From Chitinophagales bacterium (GTDB taxonomy: Bacteria; Bacteroidota; Bacteroidia; Chitinophagales; Chitinophagaceae): a stretch of DNA of 64,000 nucleotides. The notes beneath the pieces are model-generated. The model was not told the DNA's origin. It was given only the letters and a program-made list of their open reading frames with translations, and did no database searches. Location of the stretch: the NCBI GenBank assembly GCA_017303335.1, contig JAFLBK010000003.1, forward strand, positions 124,001-188,000, in the 5' to 3' direction. Positions 42,303 through 49,764 of this stretch are shown piece after piece (the first letter of the stretch is position 1; each line of letters begins with the position of its first letter). The translations under genes and the position numbers were made by a program.

Positions 42303-43655
42303 ATGAGTTTAGTAGATCTTGTAATGCCGAAACTGGGTGAAAGCATCATGGAAGCCACCATATTAAAATGGCACAAAAAGCCAGGTGATTCCATCAAGCA
42401 GGATGAAACCGTACTGGACATCGCAACCGATAAGGTAGACAGTGAAGTACCATCCACCGCCGAAGGGGTTATTGAAGAAATATTATTCAAAGAGAACGAT
42501 GTGGTACCCATCGGTACGGTCATCGCCCGGATACGTGCAGGCGCCAATGCGGCGGTGTCCGGCAGTCAACCGGCTCCCGCTCCTAAACAGGAAACCTATG
42601 AAGAAGCCCGTGTGGTGGAAGATATTCCCTACCAGCCCACAGCCAGTGTACAACCGGCCGTTTCGGGCGGCTCTTCATCCAAAGTGCGTTTCTACTCTCC
42701 CCTGGTATTGAATATCGCCCAGCAGGAAGGCATCGGTATGGCCGAACTGGAAAACATCCCCGGCACCGGCCAGGATGGACGGGTGAGTAAAAAAGATATC
42801 CTTGCCTATGTAGCCAACAAAGCTACCGGCGCCAAACCCCAGGCGGCCAGTCAGCCGGCACAGGCACAGGCCCCCGTTGTTGCAGCTGCCGAACCACAGG
42901 CCATCAAACCGCAGGCAGATATTCAGCCGCCTGTTGTTTATTCCGGTAATGTGGAAGTGATTGAAATGGATCGGATGCGCAAACTGATCGCCAAGCACAT
43001 GGTCGACAGCCGGCATACCTCGGCGCATGTAACCAGCTTCGCCGAATGCGACGTGACCAACCTCGTGCTCTGGCGGGAAAAAGTAAAGAAGGATTTCGAG
43101 AAACGGGAAGGCGAAAAGATCACCTTTACCCCGCTCTTCATCGAAGCCATTGTGAAATGCATCAAAAGGTACCCCTGGCTCAGCAGCAGCGTTGATGGCG
43201 ATAAGATCATTGTCAAAAAAGACCTCAACATCGGCATGGCCACGGCCCTTCCCTCCGGCAACCTGATCGTTCCGGTTATCCGGAATGCCGATCAGCTGAA
43301 CCTGGTAGGACTTACCAAACAGGTGAACGGACTGGCCAACGCCGCACGTTCGGGGAAATTAAAACCCGATGATACAAACGGCGGAACGTTTACGCTCACC
43401 AACGTGGGCACTTTCGGCAGTATCATGGGCACACCCATCATCAACCAGCCGCAGGTAGCCATCATGGCCGTAGGGGCCATCAAGAAACGCCCGATGGTGA
43501 TTGAAACGCCCCAGGGCGACAGCATCGCCATCCGTCACATGATGTATATATCCCTGAGCTACGATCACCGCATCATCGATGGAGCGCTTGGCTCTACGTT
43601 CCTGAACGCCGTGGCCAAAGAACTGGAGAACTTCGACGTGAACAGGAGCATCTGA
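42303..43655 (+). CDS. 2-oxo acid dehydrogenase E2 (dihydrolipoamide acyltransferase)
   Basis: A 450-residue E2 component. Lipoyl domain residues 3-80 with the lipoylated Lys in DIATDKVDSEVPS near 43. A Pro/Ala/Gln-rich linker holds the peripheral-subunit-binding domain (SPLVLNIAQQEGIGMAELE, GTGQDGRVSKKDI; about 127-170). The catalytic acyltransferase domain (about 215-450) includes ISLSYDHRIIDGALGS with the active His near 421. E2 proteins carry acyl groups from E1 to coenzyme A in pyruvate, 2-oxoglutarate or branched-chain 2-oxo acid complexes; which one is not clear, since E1 and E3 genes are absent here. Complete. Confidence 0.93.
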   Translation: MSLVDLVMPKLGESIMEATILKWHKKPGDSIKQDETVLDIATDKVDSEVPSTAEGVIEEILFKENDVVPIGTVIARIRAGANAAVSGSQPAPAPKQETYEEARVVEDIPYQPTASVQPAVSGGSSSKVRFYSPLVLNIAQQEGIGMAELENIPGTGQDGRVSKKDILAYVANKATGAKPQAASQPAQAQAPVVAAAEPQAIKPQADIQPPVVYSGNVEVIEMDRMRKLIAKHMVDSRHTSAHVTSFAECDVTNLVLWREKVKKDFEKREGEKITFTPLFIEAIVKCIKRYPWLSSSVDGDKIIVKKDLNIGMATALPSGNLIVPVIRNADQLNLVGLTKQVNGLANAARSGKLKPDDTNGGTFTLTNVGTFGSIMGTPIINQPQVAIMAVGAIKKRPMVIETPQGDSIAIRHMMYISLSYDHRIIDGALGSTFLNAVAKELENFDVNRSI

Positions 43656-43698
43656 TCCATCGCGTATACCTTTCCTGGTACAAATCAAATCTCCGCGT

Positions 43699-44694
43699 AT
43701 GAGAATCATACCCGCGTTCGTGCTTTTATTACTGGCAGGCTGCAGCCAGCAAACCGGGAAACCCGTTAACGACCAGCTTTTTCTTGAACTGGGAAAAGAA
43801 AAGCAGTATGTCGAGATCACGGGCAGTTCCGATAAAGATCCCGTTATTCTTTTTTTGCACGGTGGCCCGGGCTGGCCGCAAACACCGCATCTCCGGTACT
43901 TTAACGCCGACATCACAAAGTCAGCCATCCTCGTAGCCTGGGAACAATCGGGTTGCGGTAAATCGTACATGCAAAATCCAACTCCCGCCAACATGAGCGT
44001 TGAGCAGTTTGTGAACGATGCCCATGAACTCACGCAATACCTGAAAAAAAGATTTCAGAAAGACAAGATCTATGTAGCTGGTTTTTCCTGGGGAAGTATC
44101 ATCGGACTTAAACTGGTGGAGAAATACCCGGAAGATTACGCGGCTTATTTTGCCATATCTCAGGTGGTGGATGTTTCCAGGAGCATCGAACTTTCACGTG
44201 AATGGATCAAGGCCCAGGCGCTGTCGAGGAACGACACCGCGATGCTGACCCGGGTGAAACGGCTCGAGAACAGGGATACCTCCTTCTGCCAAAGCGAGCT
44301 GGATTGTTTTATGAAGAAATACGAAATGCTTACCGCTTACAATGGGGCGATCCATACACAAGAAGCATCCGCAAAAATTGATTCCGCCCAGGTTCATTAC
44401 GGCGATTATAAAGAATATGATTGGTTCAAGGCCTTCATGTACTCGGCTAACCGGCTTACCGGCGAATTATTCTCCACCAACCTTAGCGGGGTAACCGAAT
44501 TGAAAGTGCCGGCCTACTTCTTCATGGGCCGGCACGACTGGAGCCTGCCAACCCGCGTGACGGAAGAGTTCGTTGCGAAACTGAAAGCTCCCAAAAAAGA
44601 GATTGTTTGGTTTGAAAATTCCGGGCATGAACCACTGGAAGAAGAAGCGCCCGCTTTCAACAAAGCCATTACCGACCGGTTAACCCGGAACTAA
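43699..44694 (+). CDS. Alpha/beta hydrolase, proline-iminopeptidase-like lipoprotein
   Basis: A 331-residue hydrolase. Lipobox FVLLLLAGC puts a lipid-modified Cys near residue 15. Catalytic elements: oxyanion motif LFLHGGPGWPQTPH near 54-67, nucleophile elbow AGFSWGSIIGLK near 132-143, Asp in MGRHDWSLPT and His in FENSGHEPLEEEA near the C-terminus. The HGGPG motif is typical of proline iminopeptidases and related S33 enzymes. A periplasmic exo-peptidase or esterase is likely; the substrate is uncertain. Separated from the E2 gene by 43 bases and ended by a strong terminator. Confidence 0.87.
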   Translation: MRIIPAFVLLLLAGCSQQTGKPVNDQLFLELGKEKQYVEITGSSDKDPVILFLHGGPGWPQTPHLRYFNADITKSAILVAWEQSGCGKSYMQNPTPANMSVEQFVNDAHELTQYLKKRFQKDKIYVAGFSWGSIIGLKLVEKYPEDYAAYFAISQVVDVSRSIELSREWIKAQALSRNDTAMLTRVKRLENRDTSFCQSELDCFMKKYEMLTAYNGAIHTQEASAKIDSAQVHYGDYKEYDWFKAFMYSANRLTGELFSTNLSGVTELKVPAYFFMGRHDWSLPTRVTEEFVAKLKAPKKEIVWFENSGHEPLEEEAPAFNKAITDRLTRN

Positions 44695-44731
44695 AAGGCC
44701 TTACCCGTTTAAAACGAATAAGGCCTTTTTT
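44693..44731. terminator. Bidirectional terminator between convergent genes
   Basis: AAAAGGCCTTA and TAAGGCCTTTT form an 11-bp stem around a 15-base loop, with flanking A and T runs on both sides, between the hydrolase stop (44694) and the S9 peptidase stop (44748). Confidence 0.9.
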
Positions 44732-44747
44732 ATAGATTCAGGTCGGT

Positions 44748-47729
44748 TTAATATCCCAGTCCCCAGTCCTTCCCTTTCTCCGTTGCCGGTAATCCTTCGG
44801 TGATCCATTTTGCCGGCTTGCCGTCTTTCAGGTAATAATCGAAGAACTGGCCGAGGCGTACCGAAAGATCTTTCCGGTTCTTCCTTTCCACGAGGTTGTG
44901 GTCTTCCCCATTGTATTGCAGCAACCATACTTTCTTACCCAGCCTGCGCAGGGCGGTAAAGTACTCGATGCCCTGGTACCAGGGAACAGCGCCATCGGCA
45001 TCGTTGTGCATCATCACCAGCGGCGTGGTCACTTTATCGGCCGCAAACAACGGTGAATTTTTCAGGTAAAGATCCTGGCGCTGCCACAGGGTTGCGCCGA
45101 TCCGGCTTTGTGTATGCTCGTACTGGAACTGGCGGTTGAGGCCGCTGCCCCAGCGTATTCCGCCGTAGGCGCTGGTCATATTCGCTACCGGCGCGCCGGC
45201 CCAGGCCGCCCGGAACATGTTCGTACGTGTTATCAGGTAAGCCACCTGGTAGCCGCCCCAGCTTTGTCCCTGGATGGCCATCCGGGTGCTGTCGACCCAG
45301 GGCATTTTGGCCAGGTACCTAGCGGCACTGACAACACTATTATAGGCGCTGGCGCCTGGTTCACCATCTTTATAATAAATATTGGGATCGAAAACGATAT
45401 AGCCATTGCTCACGAAATACGGAATGTTCACCGTAGAGGCGCTGGGCGCCGGTGAGCGATACGCAAACAAGCCATCCGCGTCGCGTTCGTAGAAATAGAA
45501 GATCACCGGGTATTTTTTCTTCGGATCGAAATTTTCGGGTTTGAACAAGAGGCCTTCGCTCATCTTTCCGTCGAACATTTTCCATTTCACCAGTTCAACC
45601 GTCAGCCAGTTGTAGTCTTTCTGTTGTGCGGCTATATCGGTCAGCTGATCGAGGTTTTTCAGATCGGCTGTCGTGAAGAGTTCGCTGCCGCTGATATTGC
45701 TGCGCTGTACAAGGTATTGTTCGGCTGACCGGGCCTTCACCGGGTTACTGAACGAGTACGGACCAGCAGTGAGTAAGACCGGATCAGATACTTCATTGAT
45801 CTTTTTAGAATAGAATCCGCCGTTCTTGCTGGTCATGTCCTGCGAACGCAGAAGAATGGTCTCTGCTTCATTGAGGAACCGCTTTTCCGGATCGAGGCGC
45901 ACGTAATTGAAATTCGTTTTCATCTTCTTGCCCCAGCCATTGGTGATATTCCTTGGCTGTTCGGCCGCATTCGGATCCACCTGCCAGATATCATACACAT
46001 CATTGATGAGGATATAGCGGTCGTTCTCCGTCCAGCCGCTTATGCCCTGCGAACTGGGGAAATCGGGCACATCATTCTCAATATCATAAAGCGGTTCTTT
46101 GATGGTGGCGGTGATATTCTTCACCGATCCGCCTGCATAATCCCAGGCGAAATAATTCCGCTGGGCCGGATCATACCAATACACGTATTTACCATTGGGA
46201 GAAGGCTCGTAGTTCACGTAGTCATTTGCCCGGATAAGCCTGCGTTTACCATCACTGGTGCTGATGGCATAGGCGCTCGTTTTCACCCTTCCCCGCCATT
46301 GCGCTTCAATACGGTTTCCTTTGCTGCTTTCGGCGAGTACCCAATCGGCATTGCCTTCATTCACAAGGGTGATGTTCTCCGCGTCTTCTCCGCCCAACTG
46401 AACGATCCTTGAATCGCCGGGTGTCATCACGGCCAGGTAGCTGCGACGCAGTTCCTGGTCGAGCTGCCTGAGTTGTTGCGGCTGCAGGTAATCATCGTTA
46501 TAATGCCATACATCGAGGCGGGCCAGTTCAAAATCGACCAGGGTGGTGTCTTTCGGCGCTTTGATCGGCGCTGTACCGAAGAAGAGTTTCTTTCCATCCT
46601 TGCTGAAACGGGGTGTCGCGTTTTCGCTGATTGTATAACCGATCTGCATACCAACGGTATTTTTCTCCGCCGCGATCTTCGCACTGTCCTGTCCGCCGGT
46701 ATAGTACCAGAGTTTATAGAATTTCTGGAGGGCTTTGGCACTGCTGTCGCGTTCAGCCACAAAGGCAAGCTGTTTGCCTTCCTCGTCGAAGCTGAAATTC
46801 TTTGCGTCGCCGAAGGCCTTCATCACGGTATCCAGTTTCTCGGAAGCGAGGTTATAGATCAATACCAGGGCCTTGCTGTTGCTGTCTTTGCTGTTCTTCG
46901 AGGTTTCGATCAGCAGTTTGGTTCCCTTCTTATCAAAATAGAATTCACTGACCAGTTTAAAGGTTCGTTCCTTGTTATCGCTCATCCGGCGTACCACCAG
47001 CTCGGTGCCTTCCGAAGCGCCCGCGCCGGCGGGATCATCGCCTTCCGCGTCTTTCAGGCTGCTCTCATCAAACCAGGCTTCGTCTTTCCCTCTTTTAAGT
47101 ATCTCTTTGGCCGCTTTCTGCGCAGCGATGATCACTTCTTCATTGCTCACCCGGCCTTTCACCGAGTCGATCGATTTGCGTATAACCGAATCGGCCAGTT
47201 TCACCAGTTTATCCAGCTGCAGTTTAACCGAGTCAACCGGTGGCTTTGGTTTTTTGGTCGTATCGGGCAAGGGCTTTTCGAGGTGATAGGCAACCCAGCC
47301 CGCGCCTTTTTCCGGCGCTTTGAACGCTTTCACCCGGGAAATCTTTACTATCTCCTCCTTTCCCAGTTCAATGATACCAAGAGAGTCCTTGGTCATCTCA
47401 TCGGGCTTTTTCTTTTTGATCCTTGCCTGGCGTGTTTCCTGGAATACAGGTTTTATCCTGAACACCACAAAACGGCTGTCGTCGGTGATAACGGCGCCGT
47501 ATCCGCGGGCTATTGTTTTTTTGTATGGGCCCGAAGCGCTCCGGATCACCAGTTCACCATCCCCCTCCTGGGGATTGATGGCATAGACGATGTATTTACC
47601 GTCGTTGCTGATCATGCGTTCACCCACACTTTTCCATCCGTCGTAAACAGCGTGGTCGATGGGTTTCTTGTTTTGGGCCGAAAGATGTACGGTAAAGCAT
47701 ACCAATACCGGGAGAAGCAGTTTCTTCAT
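44748..47729 (-). CDS. S9 family prolyl-oligopeptidase-type peptidase, secreted
   Basis: A 993-residue serine peptidase. Signal peptide 1-18 (LLPVLVCFTVHLSAQ). The N-terminal two thirds contain propeller strands (MISNDGKYIVYAINP, YEPSPNGKYVYWYD). Unusual is a Lys/Pro/Asp-rich insert at about 150-245 (TTKKPKPPVDSVKL). The alpha/beta hydrolase domain starts near 730: nucleophile in AIQGQSWGGYQVAYL near 822, Asp in MMHNDADGAVPWYQ near 911 and His in NGEDHNLVERKN near 945. It resembles the dipeptidyl/acylaminoacyl group of S9 enzymes. Periplasmic peptide degradation is the likely role. Confidence 0.9.
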   Translation of the reverse strand: MKKLLLPVLVCFTVHLSAQNKKPIDHAVYDGWKSVGERMISNDGKYIVYAINPQEGDGELVIRSASGPYKKTIARGYGAVITDDSRFVVFRIKPVFQETRQARIKKKKPDEMTKDSLGIIELGKEEIVKISRVKAFKAPEKGAGWVAYHLEKPLPDTTKKPKPPVDSVKLQLDKLVKLADSVIRKSIDSVKGRVSNEEVIIAAQKAAKEILKRGKDEAWFDESSLKDAEGDDPAGAGASEGTELVVRRMSDNKERTFKLVSEFYFDKKGTKLLIETSKNSKDSNSKALVLIYNLASEKLDTVMKAFGDAKNFSFDEEGKQLAFVAERDSSAKALQKFYKLWYYTGGQDSAKIAAEKNTVGMQIGYTISENATPRFSKDGKKLFFGTAPIKAPKDTTLVDFELARLDVWHYNDDYLQPQQLRQLDQELRRSYLAVMTPGDSRIVQLGGEDAENITLVNEGNADWVLAESSKGNRIEAQWRGRVKTSAYAISTSDGKRRLIRANDYVNYEPSPNGKYVYWYDPAQRNYFAWDYAGGSVKNITATIKEPLYDIENDVPDFPSSQGISGWTENDRYILINDVYDIWQVDPNAAEQPRNITNGWGKKMKTNFNYVRLDPEKRFLNEAETILLRSQDMTSKNGGFYSKKINEVSDPVLLTAGPYSFSNPVKARSAEQYLVQRSNISGSELFTTADLKNLDQLTDIAAQQKDYNWLTVELVKWKMFDGKMSEGLLFKPENFDPKKKYPVIFYFYERDADGLFAYRSPAPSASTVNIPYFVSNGYIVFDPNIYYKDGEPGASAYNSVVSAARYLAKMPWVDSTRMAIQGQSWGGYQVAYLITRTNMFRAAWAGAPVANMTSAYGGIRWGSGLNRQFQYEHTQSRIGATLWQRQDLYLKNSPLFAADKVTTPLVMMHNDADGAVPWYQGIEYFTALRRLGKKVWLLQYNGEDHNLVERKNRKDLSVRLGQFFDYYLKDGKPAKWITEGLPATEKGKDWGLGY

Positions 47730-47785
47730 ACAGGTTGTTTTGATCCGCTAAAGGTATTGGAATTGGGGCAGAAAACGGTAACCGT

Positions 47786-48376
47786 CTATCCCTCGTCGAG
47801 GAAGCCCCATTCGGTACGAAGACGCTGCAGTTTTTCACCTTCCAGTTTCACCTGGTCATAATGGCCGGCAAGCGATTTCTGGCGGAAGGCTTCGTACAGC
47901 GTCACCGCACAGGCCACGGAAATATTGAGCGAACGGATGATTCCCACCTGGGGGATGATGAAGTTACCATCGGCCATTGCGATGATCTCTTCGCTTACGC
48001 CGCTGTGTTCGTTACCAAATACAAGGGCTACGGGTTCGGCCAGGTTCAGCTGGTGCAAGCCTGCGGCATCGCTGCTCAGGTGTGTCGTATAGATCTTCCG
48101 GTAGTGCTTCCGGAGTTCCGCGAAACATTCCGCCGCATCGGTATACTGGTGGATGGTAAGCCATTTGGCTGCGCTCGACGAACTCCGGGTGCCCCATTTC
48201 TTATGCCGGGGGATCCTGGTGTTGAGAATATAGATATCCTGCAGGCCCACGGCATCGCAGGTGCGCATCACTGCCGATATATTATGCGGATCGAAAACAT
48301 TCTCCAGCACAACGGTGATGTCGGGCTGGCGCTTGTTCAGTACAGATGTAAGCCGGTCGTAGCGTTCGGGTGTCAT
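47786..48376 (-). CDS. trmH: TrmH: tRNA (guanosine-18-2'-O)-methyltransferase
   Basis: A 196-residue SpoU/TrmD-fold methyltransferase. The three SPOUT motifs are visible: NVFDPHNISAVMRTCDAVG near 26-44, VALVFGNEHSGVSEEIIAMA near 110-130, and IIRSLNISVACAVTLYEAF near 143-161, the trefoil knot binding S-adenosylmethionine. TrmH methylates G18 in the D-loop of tRNA. An upstream TTG is in frame, but the ATG at 48376 (MTPERYDRL) is the natural start. It diverges from the tRNA-Pro gene. Confidence 0.92.
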   Translation of the reverse strand: MTPERYDRLTSVLNKRQPDITVVLENVFDPHNISAVMRTCDAVGLQDIYILNTRIPRHKKWGTRSSSSAAKWLTIHQYTDAAECFAELRKHYRKIYTTHLSSDAAGLHQLNLAEPVALVFGNEHSGVSEEIIAMADGNFIIPQVGIIRSLNISVACAVTLYEAFRQKSLAGHYDQVKLEGEKLQRLRTEWGFLDEG

Positions 48377-48436
48377 GATCGAAATCAAAAGTAAAAATTA
48401 AAAGCAAGTAACTGGCAGGGAATAGAGATATTTTGA

Positions 48437-48444
48437 TAAATTTG
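48437..48444 (+). promoter_or_regulatory. -7 promoter box of the tRNA-Pro gene
   Basis: TAAATTTG matches TAnnTTTG 62 bases before the tRNA 5' end, with only a weak -33 element. The leader contains a CCCCGCC-gat-GGCGGG palindrome at 48469-48484, the same word that disrupts the tRNA remnant at 48646-48731. Confidence 0.45.
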
Positions 48445-48506
48445 CCGTCCGGAATTTTCCTGGATCTAGCCCCGCCGATGGCGGGACACTATTTCTAAGA
48501 AATGAT

Positions 48507-48580
48507 CGGGATGTAGCGCAGCCCGGTAGCGCACTACGTTCGGGACGTAGGGGTCGCTGGTTCGAATCCAGTCATCCCGA
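48507..48580 (+). tRNA. tRNA-Pro (anticodon CGG)
   Basis: A 74-base tRNA. The acceptor stem CGGGATG pairs with CATCCCG, giving the C1-G72 pair usual for bacterial tRNA-Pro. The D arm is GCGCAGCCCGGTAGCGC, the anticodon stem CTACG/CGTAG encloses TTCGGGA with anticodon CGG, and the T arm is CTGGTTCGAATCCAG. The discriminator is A; CCA is not encoded. Downstream is a perfect terminator. Confidence 0.95.
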
Positions 48581-48587
48581 CTTATTT

Positions 48588-48617
48588 GAACTTCTCCAAT
48601 GAGAAGTTCTTTTTTTT
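48588..48617 (+). terminator. Terminator of the tRNA-Pro gene
   Basis: GAACTTCTC-CAAT-GAGAAGTTC, a perfect 9-bp stem with a 4-base loop, followed by eight T residues, 7 bases after the tRNA end. Confidence 0.95.
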
Positions 48618-48645
48618 ACTTAAATCTATTGCAAGGCGAGTTGAA

Positions 48646-48731
48646 GGATGTAGCCCCGCCTGGGGAGGGGTACTACGTTCGGGACGCAGGGGCCGCTGGT
48701 TCTCCCGCCGATGGCGGGATAGTCATCCCGA
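48646..48731 (+). pseudogene. Decayed tRNA-Pro copy with palindromic insertions
   Basis: The segment aligns with the intact tRNA: GGATGTAG at the 5' end, CTACGTTCGGGACGyAGGGGyCGCTGGTTC through the anticodon arm (28 of 30 bases the same, anticodon CGG kept) and AGTCATCCCGA at the 3' end. The D arm is replaced by CCCCGCCTGGGGAGGGG. The T loop is interrupted by CCCGCCGATGGCGGG, a palindrome that also occurs before the intact tRNA and in the 2.9- and 10.7-kb repeats. The T-loop TTCGAAT is lost, so it cannot make a normal tRNA. Confidence 0.85.
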
Positions 48732-48761
48732 CAAACACGCCTTTGTTGATACAGGGCGGGT

Positions 48762-49577
48762 TTATTTTTTTGGATACAGTCTGGCAATAAATTTTTTATC
48801 CCCTTCCGAAAGCCCATTGTTCCAGCCGATATGAAAGTTTCCCCGGGTAAGCTGTTCCGGTACGGGGTACATCATGATGGACTTCTTATCCAGTTTATTG
48901 GCCCGTATCTGGGTGATGTCGTATTTGGAAAATACCTGTTCATCCACTTCCTCCTTACTCCAGCCATCGGTCTTCTTGTAATACGCGTATACTTTCGGTT
49001 TGTCCCAGGGAATGCCGTTATCGGGGCGTTCGTGTTCGTGGATGCAACCGAGGGTATGCCCGAATTCGTGTAGTACCACCCGGTTGTACTCGAGGTCATC
49101 GGTGCGGGGGGTAAGCCAGCCAAAGTTCATCGTGGGGAGCGACTTATCTTCGGATAACAGTTCGGTACCCAGCAAGGACCAGGAACCGTCTTCGCTGTCG
49201 AAGGCGATCCGCACATCAGCCGGTTTTTTCCGTTGCCTGAAATCGAACTCTATATTGGCATATTCCATCCAGATCTTCGCGTGCCGGATGATGCGGTCCT
49301 TCACTTCCTTTTTTCCGCCCAGGAAGGAAACAGTAAGCCGGCGGCCATTTTTCCATTCCTTACGGATCTCGGTGGCCATGCGGGATAAGGAAACCAGGTG
49401 CTCCGGTTTCTTGATGATGTTCTTGTGCGAATAATCTTCCAGTATACCGATCTCCCGGGAAGAAACGGCGCCCCGCAGGTTCCGGGGATTCTCGATAAAG
49501 GCGTTCTTCAGGTTCTTGATGCGCCGGTGATGCGATACCCGGCATTCGCGGCAATAATAGATGGATGCGATCTTCAT
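48762..49577 (-). CDS. M12A/astacin-like zinc metalloprotease
   Basis: A 271-residue protein. The zinc motif HEFGHTLGCIHEHERPD (HExxHxxGxxHE) lies near residues 169-186, followed downstream by a Met-turn candidate in KKSIMMYPVPEQ near 230, so this is a metzincin of the astacin or similar M12 type. The N-terminal half has CREC and the helical SLSRMATEIRKEWKNGRRLT. No signal peptide is visible from the chosen start (MKIASIYYCREC) nor from an ATG at 49733, whose first 50 residues look non-coding. I cannot assign a substrate. Confidence 0.8.
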   Translation of the reverse strand: MKIASIYYCRECRVSHHRRIKNLKNAFIENPRNLRGAVSSREIGILEDYSHKNIIKKPEHLVSLSRMATEIRKEWKNGRRLTVSFLGGKKEVKDRIIRHAKIWMEYANIEFDFRQRKKPADVRIAFDSEDGSWSLLGTELLSEDKSLPTMNFGWLTPRTDDLEYNRVVLHEFGHTLGCIHEHERPDNGIPWDKPKVYAYYKKTDGWSKEEVDEQVFSKYDITQIRANKLDKKSIMMYPVPEQLTRGNFHIGWNNGLSEGDKKFIARLYPKK

Positions 49578-49628
49578 ACAGTATGTACTTAAACGATAAG
49601 AAAGGTATGGCAAATCCATTAGGCTGCC

Positions 49629-49655
49629 AACAGGCCAGTAAGACGTTGGCCTGTT
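49629..49655. promoter_or_regulatory. Perfect 9-bp inverted repeat between divergent genes
   Basis: AACAGGCCA-gtaagacgt-TGGCCTGTT lies between the metalloprotease start (49577) and the M13 peptidase start (49765). It has no T tract, so it looks like a possible operator or RNA hairpin rather than a terminator. Confidence 0.4.
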
Positions 49656-49764
49656 TACGAAGTATGCCTTCCCGGTTAGCTGCCGGTACTCCCATCTCCA
49701 CTTATCAAAAAGTACCGTTGCCGAACCGATCATTCTCTATATTTAGCGATAAAAAAAATCACAC

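Noticed and set aside
46473..47861. A 462-codon plus-strand open frame opposite the S9 peptidase gene
   Set aside because: It lies fully antisense to a clear protease with an intact triad and shows no family motif; the high GC at codon position three makes such mirror frames common.
48586..48834. An 82-codon frame across the tRNA remnant
   Set aside because: It runs through the tRNA terminator and the tRNA remnant, so it is not protein coding.
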